Below are positions 7,528-15,608 of a stretch of 64,000 bases of DNA, piece by piece. The stretch is from Microbacterium kyungheense. GTDB lineage: Bacteria; Actinomycetota; Actinomycetes; Actinomycetales; Microbacteriaceae. The DNA is taken from assembly GCF_006783905.1 (NCBI RefSeq), contig NZ_VFPE01000001.1, forward strand, positions 62,001 to 126,000, written 5' to 3'. Position numbers and translations under genes: made by a program. Numbering within the stretch: the first letter of the stretch is position 1; every line of letters starts with the position of its first letter. The notes under the pieces were generated by a model, which had not been told where the DNA came from, did no database searches, and saw nothing but the letters and a program-made list of their open reading frames with translations.

Positions 7528-9291
7528 TCAGCCGCAGCTGGGTCGGCAGCCGCGCTGGGTCACGGCGTCGATCAGCACCGTGCCGATGTCGGTCGGCTGG
7601 AGCGCCTGGTACGCGGCGCCGTCGGTGGCGGCGGCGATCTGCTCCAGAGCCGACTGGTCGGTGTCGGGACCGTAGCCGATCGCGATGACGGCGACGGGCT
7701 TCGACGGGTCGCGCAGCTTCTCGAGCTCGGCGAGCAGGCCGGGCAGGTCGAGCCCGTCGTCGTCCTCGTTGACGCCGTCGGTGTTGAGCAGCACCAGGTT
7801 GATCTTGCCGGGCTCGTACGTCTGCCGCATGTAGGTCACGGCGGCGAGCACGCTGTCGTACAGGCCGGTCCCGCCCCCGACGAGGCTGTCGAGGTTGTTC
7901 GCCGTGTCGATGGTGAGCTGCTTGTGCGCGGGGTCGCCGAGTGAGCCGAAGGGCACGATCTCTTGCCAGTCCTGGCCGCCGATGCGCCGGCTCGAGAAGA
8001 CCCAGGTGGCCAGCGACGACTCCGTCGACAGTGAGTTGACGGCGCGGACCGCCGCCTGCTCGAACAGGTCGATGCGTCGCATGTCGGCCGTCGCCGGCTG
8101 CAGCATCGATCCCGAGACGTCGTTGAGCGACAGCATGCGCGACGGTGCCGTGATGACCTGCCAGGTCCGCAGCGCCTCGGCCTGGTTGGCGCTGTCGGCT
8201 GCCGCCGGCGCGGCGATGGTGGTCTCGGCGTCGCCGGTCGCCGTCGCGGGCGGGTTGCCCTCGGCGTTGCGCAGTCCGTACTCGGCGAGCACGTCGCCCG
8301 CCTCGGCCATGGCGGCCGAGAGCGACTCGACGGCCGCCGTCGTCGTGTCATCGGCGCTGGCGAGCGTCACGAGAGGCACGCCCACCGAGGGCTTCACGTC
8401 GGCGGGGAAGACGGCCACGAGCGGCGTGCTGGCGGCCTCGTCGTACATCTGCACCGCCTGCTCGGTGGTCACTGCGATCGTCGGCGTGGTCGCCGCCGAC
8501 ACCGCGTCGAGCGCGGCAGTCGCGGTCGGGACGACGCCGGGGTCGAGGCCGAGTGCGAGCGCCGTGAACGTGCGCGCGTCGCCGTTCAGGGCGGTCTGCA
8601 GCGCGAGCAGAGCGGACGAGCTGGCCGCGACCGCAGACGGGTCGGGCAGGACGACGGCGACCGTGCGCTGCGTCAGGCTCGAGAAGCCGGCGCCGCTGCT
8701 GCCGACCGCGGCGGAAGTGGGCTCGGTCGCGGCGAAGACGACGGGCGTGCTGGCGACGGGGTCGCTGACCACGAGTTCCGCCGCCTCGACGCCGGTGCGC
8801 TCGGCCTGACCGGTCGCGCGTGCGGGCCACATCGCCGAATCCGGCACCCAGATGTCAAAGTCGGGCTCTGCTCCGGTCGACAGCGCCGTCGCCGTGACGG
8901 CGCTGTCTTCGGTGTGGATCGTGAGGTCGGCGCAGTCCGAGCCCATGCCGGCGGCCACCGCCTCGAGGGCTTCGGCGACCGCAGGGTCGGCAGTGATGCG
9001 CAGATCGGCCGGCACGCACGAGCCGGTCGCCGCGGGCTGCTGCTGCTCGGACTGGGGGTCATCACCTGCGCCGCGGGCGAAGACGACGCCCACCACGACG
9101 ACGATCGCGACGACGAGAAGGACGACGACGCCGAGCAGGATCAGCGCGCGCCTGCGCTGCTTCGCGGCGCGTGTGGCCGCACGCGTCGGGGCGTTGTCGC
9201 CTGCGGGCGTGTTCGGCTGCACTCGAACCACTTGCACTCCGATGGACGGCGGGTCGGGGCCCGCTGTGGGATACGACAGCGTATCTTGCAC
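7528..9291 (-). CDS. membrane-anchored protein with substrate-binding-like and von Willebrand A domains
   Basis: A 587-residue protein with a short basic cytosolic N-terminus (about residues 1-47), one strong transmembrane helix (ALILLGVVVLLVVAIVVVVG, about 49-68), an extracellular region resembling a periplasmic solute-binding fold (about 90-385), and a C-terminal von Willebrand factor A domain (about 395-575). The MIDAS motif is present as DVSGSM, followed by a conserved Thr-Asp in LLNTDG and GTGLYDSV. vWA domains bind partners through a metal ion. This combination resembles exported actinobacterial proteins annotated as substrate-binding and vWA proteins, of unknown role. It ends in a two-Cys tail (RGCRPSCG). 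The GTG start has no strong ribosome site. Confidence 0.8.
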   Translation of the reverse strand: MQDTLSYPTAGPDPPSIGVQVVRVQPNTPAGDNAPTRAATRAAKQRRRALILLGVVVLLVVAIVVVVGVVFARGAGDDPQSEQQQPAATGSCVPADLRITADPAVAEALEAVAAGMGSDCADLTIHTEDSAVTATALSTGAEPDFDIWVPDSAMWPARATGQAERTGVEAAELVVSDPVASTPVVFAATEPTSAAVGSSGAGFSSLTQRTVAVVLPDPSAVAASSSALLALQTALNGDARTFTALALGLDPGVVPTATAALDAVSAATTPTIAVTTEQAVQMYDEAASTPLVAVFPADVKPSVGVPLVTLASADDTTTAAVESLSAAMAEAGDVLAEYGLRNAEGNPPATATGDAETTIAAPAAADSANQAEALRTWQVITAPSRMLSLNDVSGSMLQPATADMRRIDLFEQAAVRAVNSLSTESSLATWVFSSRRIGGQDWQEIVPFGSLGDPAHKQLTIDTANNLDSLVGGGTGLYDSVLAAVTYMRQTYEPGKINLVLLNTDGVNEDDDGLDLPGLLAELEKLRDPSKPVAVIAIGYGPDTDQSALEQIAAATDGAAYQALQPTDIGTVLIDAVTQRGCRPSCG

Positions 9292-9388
9292 ACGGCATCG
9301 TACGTTGGGGGGATACTCCGCGCGAGTATAGGCGACGTCCGCGCAGACCCGAAACGGGGCGCAGTTTCGCGAGCGACCTGGGAGAAGT

Positions 9389-9411
9389 GGATGCCGGCGG
9401 CCGCGGCATCC
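9389..9411. repeat. GGATGCCG hairpin in a divergent spacer
   Basis: Arms GGATGCCG (9389-9396) and CGGCATCC (9404-9411) are a copy of the hairpin used elsewhere as a terminator. Here it lies between two divergently read genes (starts at 9291 and 9497), so it would not end either transcript unless an unseen short RNA is made from this spacer. Confidence 0.5.
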
Positions 9412-9496
9412 CCTCGCCGGGGTTCTGCGCCGCCGGGGGCTTCACGTGCCCCGCCGTTCGCACCATATTGGAGAAGGCGAATTCACGGAGGTACGG

Positions 9497-10414
9497 ATGA
9501 AGGCGATCGTCGCGACGGATCCCTCGGCGGCTGCGGCCGGGATCACCCTGGCCGATGTTCCGGAACCGGCGGCGGCGATCAACGACGTCGTCGTCGAGGT
9601 CCACGCGTCGGGTTTCGTGCCCGCGGAATGGGACTGGCCGTCGACCTGGGTCGACCGCGCGGGCCAGGAACGGCGACGGCCCGTCATCGGGCACGAGTTC
9701 GCCGGCGTGGTGAGCGCGCTCGGCTACGGCACCACCGGGCTCTCGCTCGGCCAGCGGGTCTTCGGCATCGCCGACTGGCATCGCGACGGCACGCTGGCCG
9801 AATACGTGGCGGTCGAGGCGCGCAACCTGGCGCCGCTGCCCGGCGACGTCGACTTCACCGTCGGGGCGAGTCTGCCGATCTCGGGTCTGACGGCCTGGCA
9901 GGGGCTGGTGCAGCACGGCCGTCTGCAGGCGGGACAGGCGGTGCTCGTGCACGGCGCGGCCGGAGCGGTCGGGTCGGTCGTGACGCAGCTGGCGCGGGAG
10001 CTCGGCGCCTATGTCATCGGCACCGGGAGGGCTTCCGGACGCCAGGCCGCCCTCGACTTCGGTGCGAACGAGTTCGTCGATCTCGAGAAAGAGAGCCTCG
10101 ACGACGTCGGAGGCGTCGACCTCGTGTTCGACGTCATCGGCGGCGGCATCCAGGAGCAGTCGGCGCGGATCATCCGGCCCGGGGGGACCCTCGTGTCGAT
10201 CGTCGGCCCGGTCGAGGCCCGACCGGTCGACGGGCGCGCGGTGGACTTCGTGGTCGAGTCGGTTCCGGCTCACCTGACCGAGATCGTGCAGCGGGTGCGT
10301 GACGGGCGACTTCGCCCGCACGTGGGCACGGTCGCGCCCCTCGACGACGCCGTCGCGGTGCTCGACCCGGCGGTGCGACGGTCGGGCAAGACCGTGATCC
10401 GCGTGCGCGACTGA
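9497..10414 (+). CDS. zinc-less quinone oxidoreductase-type medium-chain dehydrogenase
   Basis: A 305-residue NADP-dependent oxidoreductase of the quinone oxidoreductase branch of the MDR superfamily. The N-terminal GroES-like domain (about 1-115) has GHEFAGVVSALG but lacks the zinc-ligand set of alcohol dehydrogenases. The Rossmann domain (about 125-270) shows VLVHGAAGAVGSVVTQLARE and the short second strand YVIGTGRASGR, consistent with NADPH binding. The ATG at 9497 has a GGAGGT site 4 bases upstream. Substrate unknown; candidates are quinones or enones. Confidence 0.85.
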   Translation: MKAIVATDPSAAAAGITLADVPEPAAAINDVVVEVHASGFVPAEWDWPSTWVDRAGQERRRPVIGHEFAGVVSALGYGTTGLSLGQRVFGIADWHRDGTLAEYVAVEARNLAPLPGDVDFTVGASLPISGLTAWQGLVQHGRLQAGQAVLVHGAAGAVGSVVTQLARELGAYVIGTGRASGRQAALDFGANEFVDLEKESLDDVGGVDLVFDVIGGGIQEQSARIIRPGGTLVSIVGPVEARPVDGRAVDFVVESVPAHLTEIVQRVRDGRLRPHVGTVAPLDDAVAVLDPAVRRSGKTVIRVRD

Positions 10415-10419
10415 GCGGC

Positions 10420-10809
10420 TCAGCCGGCCTGGACGTTCAGCTCCGCCGCCTCTTCGACGAGTGCCGCGATCGCCCGCGCATCGACGCTGCTCGTCTCGGA
10501 GAAGTCGATGGCGCGCACGACCTTGCTGTCCAGTCGGGTGTTGAAGAGTGCGTCGTCCGTCAGGCGGGCGCCCTTCGAGAACGTGAGCCTCACCGCGCTC
10601 TTGAGCACATCGATGAAGCAGACGTCGCCCTCGTGCGTCCAGAACGCCACGCCCTCGGGCTTGGAGGGCTTCTTGTACTTGACCACCTCGACGGCGGCCG
10701 GATCGCCGGCTCTGATCGCCGCGCGGAGCGCGACGTACACGTCGTGCTTCCAGCCGCTCTGCTGCGCGATGATGTCATCGATCTGCTCGGAGTCCGGCTT
10801 GTCGCTCAT
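10420..10809 (-). CDS. DUF1801 family protein
   Basis: A 129-residue protein of the DUF1801/YdhG-like group. Markers are VEVVKYKKPSKPEGVAFWTH, the central CFIDVLKSAVRLTFSKGARL and a C-terminal LVEEAAELN helix. The family has an iron-chaperone-like fold and no firmly assigned function. It is convergent with the oxidoreductase, with only 5 bases between stop codons. The ATG at 10809 is chosen over an upstream start because the conserved domain begins there. Confidence 0.75.
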   Translation of the reverse strand: MSDKPDSEQIDDIIAQQSGWKHDVYVALRAAIRAGDPAAVEVVKYKKPSKPEGVAFWTHEGDVCFIDVLKSAVRLTFSKGARLTDDALFNTRLDSKVVRAIDFSETSSVDARAIAALVEEAAELNVQAG

Positions 10810-10866
10810 GGGCGCATACTCGCGGACGGTCCGCACGAAATCAACCGCTGATGCCGTCGGCGCCGT

Positions 10867-11154
10867 TCAACGCGCCAGGCGTGCGGGCGGCGCCACGTGG
10901 GGGATGGGAACCGGCTTGCGCGACGGCACGCGCGAGGGATGACCGGCCACTCGGATGACGTCGTCGAGCACCCGTCGGGGTGAGGAGTAGGTCACCGGCA
11001 GTGCGAGATGGCGCAGCCAGACGGCCTCGTATTCGGCGGACCCGATCTCGCGGATGCACACGACCGTGCGGTGCGGGTCGTGAGGCTCGCAGCACGCGTC
11101 GACGATGATCCACTCGACGGGCGTCAGCTGCTGCAGGACGAACCGTTCGTTCAT
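10867..11154 (-). CDS. hypothetical protein
   Basis: A 95-residue protein that I do not recognise. Its first 60 residues look like a folded domain (MNERFVLQQLTPVEWIIVDA, then VCIREIGSAEYEAVWLRHL), followed by a basic, proline-rich tail (PSRVPSRKPVPIPH). It lies directly downstream of the MerR/HspR-like gene on the same strand (68-base gap). The start at 11154 was preferred over a longer reading frame because the extra N-terminus is only arginine and histidine repeats. Confidence 0.55.
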   Translation of the reverse strand: MNERFVLQQLTPVEWIIVDACCEPHDPHRTVVCIREIGSAEYEAVWLRHLALPVTYSSPRRVLDDVIRVAGHPSRVPSRKPVPIPHVAPPARLAR

Positions 11155-11222
11155 GGTGTGCCCTCTCCGCCGTCGGTGTCGCTGTCGTGGCGGCGTTCGG
11201 TGCGTTCGAGGTTCACTGGTGC

Positions 11223-11498
11223 TCATTCCTGGGCGCGCAGCCGGCTGTTCTCGTCCTGCAGGGGGATGACCATGGCGATGCCTGCGAGGTTCAGCCCCGC
11301 TTCGAGCAGATCGCCGATCCGGCGCAGCATCACGACATCGTTCGTGCTGTAGCGCCGCGTGCCGCCGGTCGAGCGATCGGGCAGCAGCAGTCCGCGTGCC
11401 TCGTAGGCGCGCAGGTTCTGGACTCCCGTACCCGCCAGCTCGGCTGCGACCGAGATGCCGTAGACGCCCCGGTCGGGATCGTGCTCAATACCGGCCAT
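11223..11498 (-). CDS. MerR-family regulator, HspR-like
   Basis: A 91-residue MerR-type regulator. The helix-turn-helix and wing are clear: YGISVAAELAGTGVQNLRAY, then GLLLPDRSTGGTRRYST and DVVMLRRIGDLLEAGLNLAG. The NLAGI segment and small size are typical of HspR, the heat-shock repressor of actinobacteria. It is divergent from the small heat-shock gene at 11640, which supports that role. The C-terminus is short (LQDENSRLRAQE), like HspR and unlike longer effector-binding MerR proteins. The ATG at 11498 was chosen where the conserved domain begins. Confidence 0.8.
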   Translation of the reverse strand: MAGIEHDPDRGVYGISVAAELAGTGVQNLRAYEARGLLLPDRSTGGTRRYSTNDVVMLRRIGDLLEAGLNLAGIAMVIPLQDENSRLRAQE

Positions 11499-11639
11499 GG
11501 CCTCGTCTCCGTCAAGAACATCCAGCTGGTCTCTTGCATCAGCATGCCACGAGTGGTACAAAAAATCTATGGCGACCGATGTAGATAACTGATCGGAGTC
11601 GCCACAGCATCAACTCAACAAGAAGACGGAGGTGGAACG
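11499..11639. promoter_or_regulatory. divergent heat-shock control region
   Basis: The spacer between the HspR-like and Hsp20 genes holds an inverted repeat, GGCGACCGAT (11571-11580) against ATCGGAGTCGCC (11592-11603; one unpaired base), with a TAGATA -10-like hexamer (11582-11587) in its centre. A repressor bound here would block the promoter. The classical HAIR consensus (CTTGAGT-N7-ACTCAAG) is not seen intact, so the site is only a candidate. An AGACGGAGGTGG ribosome site precedes Hsp20. Confidence 0.45.
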
Positions 11640-12068
11640 ATGTTGATGCGCACTGATCCGTTTCGCGAACTGGACCGACTCGCGCAGCAGATGCTCGGTT
11701 CGGACGGGACGCTGGCACGACCGGCGGTGATGCCGCTCGATGCGTGGAGGGATGAGGACACCTTCCACGTCGAGTTCGACCTGCCGGGGGTCGATCCGGA
11801 GTCGATCGATCTCGATGTCGAACGGAACGTGGTCACCGTCCGCGCGGAGCGCCCGCATCGGGCGAGCGACGCCGAGCTGATCGCCGCCGAACGCCCCCGC
11901 GGCATCTTCAGCCGTCAGCTGGTGCTCGGGGACAACCTCGACACCGAGCACATCAGCGCGAGCTATGACGCGGGCGTCCTGGCGCTGCGGATCCCGGTTG
12001 CCGAGCAGGCGAAACCGCGCAGGATCCCGGTCGCGGGCAGTCGGACGCAGCAGGCGATCGACGCCTGA
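11640..12068 (+). CDS. small heat-shock protein, Hsp20 family
   Basis: A 142-residue alpha-crystallin-type chaperone that holds unfolded proteins in an ATP-independent way. The N-terminus ([14 protein letters not shown]) is the usual amphipathic arm. The alpha-crystallin domain spans about residues 35-125, with [32 protein letters not shown] and the A-x-x-x-x-G-V-L signature [13 protein letters not shown]. An I-x-I/V-like tail (RRIPVAG) follows. A strong GGAGG site precedes the ATG. It probably shares heat-induced control with the divergent HspR-like gene. Confidence 0.92.
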   Translation: MLMRTDPFRELDRLAQQMLGSDGTLARPAVMPLDAWRDEDTFHVEFDLPGVDPESIDLDVERNVVTVRAERPHRASDAELIAAERPRGIFSRQLVLGDNLDTEHISASYDAGVLALRIPVAEQAKPRRIPVAGSRTQQAIDA

Positions 12069-12083
12069 CCGCGAGGAGCCGAC

Positions 12084-12344
12084 ATGCCTGCGCGTGGCAC
12101 CGGCCGGAGCGTCGACGAGGAGTTCTTCGAGATCGTCTACGGCGACGAGGAGCTTCTCGCGGAGGAGTTCGACGCGATCATCGCGGCGAACTGGCCCGCG
12201 GCGCCGGCCGGACCGACGAGTGGTGCCTCGCGTCCGGTACGCGGAAGGTCGCCGTCGGGCGGTCGCGTCGTGCGTCGTCGAGGCGACCTGAGCGACTCCG
12301 GACGAGCGGGGGCGCGGGAGCGCTCACCGCCTCGCGAGCCGTGA
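12084..12344 (+). CDS. small hypothetical protein downstream of hsp20
   Basis: An 86-residue protein, 15 bases after hsp20 and preceded by a GAGGAG site, so probably cotranscribed with it. The N-terminal half is acidic and looks folded (DEEFFEIVYGDEELLAEEFD, then AIIAANWP). The C-terminal half is basic and disordered. I do not recognise the family, but similar short acidic proteins with EEFDAIIAANWP occur in related actinobacteria, by memory. Function unknown. Confidence 0.55.
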   Translation: MPARGTGRSVDEEFFEIVYGDEELLAEEFDAIIAANWPAAPAGPTSGASRPVRGRSPSGGRVVRRRGDLSDSGRAGARERSPPREP

Positions 12345-12413
12345 GTGCGGCATCCGTCGTCTCCCGTGCCGTCCTCACCTACGCTGTGAGCAACACGGAA
12401 CGAAGGAGCCGCG

Positions 12414-12581
12414 GTGTCCGCTCACGACCCACATCCCACCCCGGATCACGTCCCGGATGCCGGTGAGCCGAGTATCCCGGAACTGGAGGAGGACGAGAAC
12501 ATCGCGCCCCGTCCGGAGGAGGAGATCGCCGACGTGCTGCGGGCGAAGCCCGACGTCGAAGACCACAGCCGGCATCCCTGA
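12414..12581 (+). CDS. small acidic hypothetical protein (55 aa)
   Basis: A 55-codon frame from GTG 12414 with a good GAAGGAG site 6 bases upstream. The product is very acidic and low in hydrophobic residues (IPELEEDENIAPRPEEEIAD), so probably disordered. No family recognised. Its last codons form one arm of the hairpin at 12569-12608, so coding and terminator overlap. Confidence 0.5.
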   Translation: MSAHDPHPTPDHVPDAGEPSIPELEEDENIAPRPEEEIADVLRAKPDVEDHSRHP

Positions 12582-12608
12582 CGAGCCGTCGCCCGCCGGG
12601 GATGCCGG
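12569..12608 (+). terminator. GGCATCC-type hairpin
   Basis: Arms CCGGCATCCC (12569-12578) and GGGGATGCCGG (12598-12608) form a 10-bp stem. The left arm lies within the stop region of the 55-residue gene. Confidence 0.5.
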
Positions 12609-12712
12609 CTGGTCGGCGCGGGGCGCGCCGCCGGGCGGATAAAAGCGGTCTCAGACAGCGCGATGAGACCTCCGAGTACCGTGGGCCGAGACGACCGATG
12701 AAGGAGGCGCTC

Positions 12713-13384
12713 ATGGACGAGTCGACGAGCGGACCGGGCCGGCTCACGCCGGCCGGTTTCCATCGAGCGCCGGGTGTCTCGGACTGGCGCGTCACGGGGA
12801 CGGGTCCGCAAGCGGTCTTCACCGCGACCTCACTATCGCACGCGGCGGAGCTCGTCCGCCCGGTCGCCCTCGCGGCGGATCGCTGCGGTGTGCTGCCCGA
12901 CATCGACGTCCGCCCGGAGGGCGTGGTGGTCCGCATCCCGATCCGCGACCCGGAGGGCATCCCCGAGGGGGCCGCGGCGTTCGCCGCCGCCGTCTCCGAG
13001 GCAGCCGCCGAGCTGCGGCTCATCGCTGCGCCGTCGCGCGTGCAGTCGATCGGCATCTACGTCGCGCAGCACTCCGGTGCCGACGCGCGGCCGTTCTTCA
13101 GAGCCGCCCTGGGCTACGAGGATCTCGGCGACACCGACGCCGTCGATCCGTTGCGATGCGGTCCGCCGCTCGCCTTCAATCCGATCTCGGGCGACGTGCC
13201 GGCGCGCGGCCGCACGCACTTCGACGTCTTCGTTCCCGCTGACCAGGCGAGGGCGCGAGTGGATGCCGCACTCGCCGCCGGCGGCAGACTCGCCGACGAC
13301 TCGCACGCACCCGCCTGGTGGTCGCTGGCGTCGCCCGACAACCACGGCGTCGACATCGCGTCGTGGACCGACACCTCCGACTGA
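12713..13384 (+). CDS. pterin-4a-carbinolamine dehydratase-like / VOC domain fusion
   Basis: A 223-residue two-domain protein. The N-terminal half (about 10-90) resembles 4a-hydroxytetrahydrobiopterin dehydratase: DWRVTGTGPQAVFTATSLSH, then AALAADRCGVLPDIDVRPEG VV, though the usual H-H-P motif is not evident. The C-terminal half (about 105-218) is a VOC (glyoxalase/bleomycin-resistance) fold: IGIYVAQHSGADARPFFRAA, GYEDLGDTDAVDPL and HFDVFVPADQARARVDAALA. Such fusions are annotated in actinobacteria without a proven reaction. A GAAGGAGG site precedes the ATG. Confidence 0.7.
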   Translation: MDESTSGPGRLTPAGFHRAPGVSDWRVTGTGPQAVFTATSLSHAAELVRPVALAADRCGVLPDIDVRPEGVVVRIPIRDPEGIPEGAAAFAAAVSEAAAELRLIAAPSRVQSIGIYVAQHSGADARPFFRAALGYEDLGDTDAVDPLRCGPPLAFNPISGDVPARGRTHFDVFVPADQARARVDAALAAGGRLADDSHAPAWWSLASPDNHGVDIASWTDTSD

Positions 13385-13401
13385 ACGTCAGCGGTCTCGC
13401 G

Positions 13402-13926
13402 TCAGGAGTTGATCTGCTCCACGACGTCGTCGGCCGACTGCTCGAGAGCCTTGCGCAGCTTCTCGTAGTCGTCGGAATCGATCGCCTTGCTGATCCGCTT
13501 CTCGGAGCGCGTGAGCGCCTTCTCGACCTTATCGGCCCACTTGTCGTCGACGACCGCGACGACGGCGGAGGTTCCGGGGGCGAGGTACTCGTCCACGTCG
13601 ACGCCGAACTTCTTCTCGTCGTTGCTCTTCTTGATCTTGCCGAGCACCGCACCGATGCCGGCGCCGATCGCCGTGGCGGCCAGGAGCGGCGGTGCGAAGA
13701 GCCCGACGACCACACCGGCACCGGCGCCCCACGCGGCACCGTGGCCGACCGACTTGTCACCGTGCTCGTGCACCTGCACCTTGCCGTCCTTGCCGCGGAC
13801 GAGCACCACGGCTCCGACGACCTCGTATCCACCGGAGTCCTGGCCGCTGCGGAGGTCGTCGTAATCCTCCGCCGCCGACGTCACGTCGTCGTACGAGCCG
13901 ACCACCAGTACAAGGTTCTTTCCCAT
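13402..13926 (-). CDS. DUF1269-type membrane-associated protein
   Basis: A 174-residue protein with an N-terminal alpha/beta unit (LVLVVGSYDDVTSAAEDYDD, then GGYEVVGAVVLVRGKDGKVQ) and a Gly/Ala-rich hydrophobic centre (about 75-105: GAAWGAGAGVVVGLFAPPLL, then AATAIGAGIGAVLGKI) able to insert in the membrane. A C-terminal alpha/beta and helical part follows (SAVVAVVDDKWADKVEKALT). This matches DUF1269, of unknown function and often stress-linked. The ATG at 13926 has a GGAGCT site 6 bases upstream; earlier in-frame starts give only Arg-rich extension. Confidence 0.75.
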   Translation of the reverse strand: MGKNLVLVVGSYDDVTSAAEDYDDLRSGQDSGGYEVVGAVVLVRGKDGKVQVHEHGDKSVGHGAAWGAGAGVVVGLFAPPLLAATAIGAGIGAVLGKIKKSNDEKKFGVDVDEYLAPGTSAVVAVVDDKWADKVEKALTRSEKRISKAIDSDDYEKLRKALEQSADDVVEQINS

Positions 13927-14300
13927 CGACAGCTCCTTCGGTCGCGTCCGAAGCCCTCGGCCCAGCGCCCCCTGCTCGGCTTGCGGACGGTGCTGTGATC
14001 GTAGCGCCGGTGACGCCGCCGTGGGCAGGTGATCAAGAGGCATTTCGCTGAGTGTTCCGGAGCCGCTCAGTTCGCGACCGACACCGAGGTGCGGATCGAC
14101 TCGCGATCTACCTCGGCGTCCTCACCGAACGGCTCGGCGGGTTCGACCTGGTGCCGGAGGCCACCGACGATCCGCGTACCGACTTCGCCACGGTGGGCGC
14201 GCGGCTGATGACCTTCTACGCCGCCTCGCGACCTGAGGGTTCGGCCCGGGCGGCCGGGCTTAGCGGGGGTGGCGGTCGAAGCCGGGCCGGCGTGGGGCCG
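13927..14300. other. 374-base gap with possible gene remnant
   Basis: No intact gene is supported. On the plus strand, 14092-14240 encodes a protein-like stretch (LAIYLGVLTERLGGFDLVPE followed by a conserved-looking DFATVGARLMTFYA) without a start or ribosome site; it could be a relic of a lost gene. I could not assign it to a family. Confidence 0.3.
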
Positions 14301-15125
14301 TCAGTCGCTGACCTCGCGTCGGCGGCTCAGCGCCGCGACCTGCCCGGCGTGGACATCGGCGACCCACTCCCACCCCGCACGCGCGTCGGGACCGATCCGG
14401 GCGTCGTCGGGCGAGCGACCGTCGCGCAGCGCCTCCACGTACGCGCGGTCGTGAGCGACGCGCGCCGGGACGGCGCCGGGCCCGCCGACCGAGCCGTGGC
14501 CGGGGACGAGGACGGCGGCGTCCGCCGCCGCCTCCTCCAGCAGGCCGAGGGCCGTGAGGTGGTCGGCGAAAGGATCTGCCGTGCCGTCGAAGTCGAGCAT
14601 CGGCACGAGCACGTCCGACAGCATGTCGCCGGCGACGAGGACGGACCGGTCCTCGATCCACAGGGCCGCATGGCCCGGTGCGTGGGCCGCGTGCTCGATG
14701 ATCCGCACGCGGGGGCCGTCCCACGGCACCTCGGCCGCGCCCTCGGGCAGTCCGCTCACCAGGCCGAAGAGCTCCATCGGGACGTCGTCCTCGATGCCGG
14801 TGCCGTCGAGGTGCGCGATGATCTCGGCCTTCGCCTCGGGTGCCAGCTGTGTACGCGCCGATGCGGCGCAGCCTGCCGTGCCGTACCGCGGGACGTCGCC
14901 GAACCGGGCGTCCCACAGCAGGTGGTCCCAGTGCGGATGCGTAGAGAAGGCCGCGACGACGCGGAGCCCGAGGTCGTCGAGGTCCGATGCGATGGACGAG
15001 AGCTCAGCGCGCGTGATCCCGGGGTCGATGAGCAGTGCGCCATCGCGACCTCGCACGATCACGCTGTTGCTCTGCACGAACTCGGCCTCGTGCACGAACA
15101 CGCCGTCGGCGACTTCGGTCAGCAC
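14301..15125 (-). CDS. metallo-beta-lactamase-fold hydrolase
   Basis: A 274-residue MBL-fold enzyme. The metal site motif H-x-H-x-D-H is seen as THPHWDH (about residues 62-68), with further ligands expected in EHAAHAPGHAAL, LVAGDMLSD and the late LVPGHGSVGG. The family includes thioesterases, lactonases and related hydrolases; the substrate is not evident. It lies 3 bases after the SRPBCC gene in a three-gene unit starting with an ArsR regulator. Confidence 0.85.
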   Translation of the reverse strand: MLTEVADGVFVHEAEFVQSNSVIVRGRDGALLIDPGITRAELSSIASDLDDLGLRVVAAFSTHPHWDHLLWDARFGDVPRYGTAGCAASARTQLAPEAKAEIIAHLDGTGIEDDVPMELFGLVSGLPEGAAEVPWDGPRVRIIEHAAHAPGHAALWIEDRSVLVAGDMLSDVLVPMLDFDGTADPFADHLTALGLLEEAAADAAVLVPGHGSVGGPGAVPARVAHDRAYVEALRDGRSPDDARIGPDARAGWEWVADVHAGQVAALSRRREVSD

Positions 15126-15128
15126 GGC

Positions 15129-15608
15129 TCAGCCCTCCCGCAGCAGGTCGTCGAGGGCGCGGTAGCCGGTCTCCATGCCCTCGGTCATGCCGTCGTCGAG
15201 CATCGACCGCAGGTTGTCGAGCGAGGGGAACACGCTCCGCCCCACGATGCGCGAACGCCCGCCGGGCAGATCCTCGAAGCGCATGATGTCGAGGCTCACC
15301 TGGTCGGGCGCGCCCTCCCATTCGAAGGTCTGGATGATGAGCTCGCCCGGACGCGCGGTGTGGATCGCCCCGCGGAAGGCGTACTCGCCCAGGCGGCCGG
15401 GCTCGCGCTGCACGAAGCGGTACGCGCCGCCCGAGCGGTGGTCCCACGCGGTGACGGCGGTCTCGTAGGTGGTCGGGCCGACCCAGCGGACGTACACGTC
15501 GGGATCGGCGTGCGCGGTGTAGACCGCCGCCGCCGGCGCCTCGAACTCGCGCACGAAGTCGACGATGGGCTGACCGGGCAGGGTCTCGACGAAGAGGCCG
15601 GTGCTCAT
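15129..15608 (-). CDS. SRPBCC (AHSA1-like) domain protein
   Basis: A 159-residue START/AHSA1-type protein: VDFVREFEAPAAAVYTAHAD, then VRWVGPTTYETAV, the core YRFVQREPGRLGEYAFRG and IIQTFEWEGAPDQVSL. Members bind hydrophobic ligands. Its ATG overlaps the stop of the ArsR gene (ATGA at 15605-15608). ArsR plus AHSA1 pairs are very common in actinobacteria and usually form a self-regulated unit. Confidence 0.85.
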   Translation of the reverse strand: MSTGLFVETLPGQPIVDFVREFEAPAAAVYTAHADPDVYVRWVGPTTYETAVTAWDHRSGGAYRFVQREPGRLGEYAFRGAIHTARPGELIIQTFEWEGAPDQVSLDIMRFEDLPGGRSRIVGRSVFPSLDNLRSMLDDGMTEGMETGYRALDDLLREG

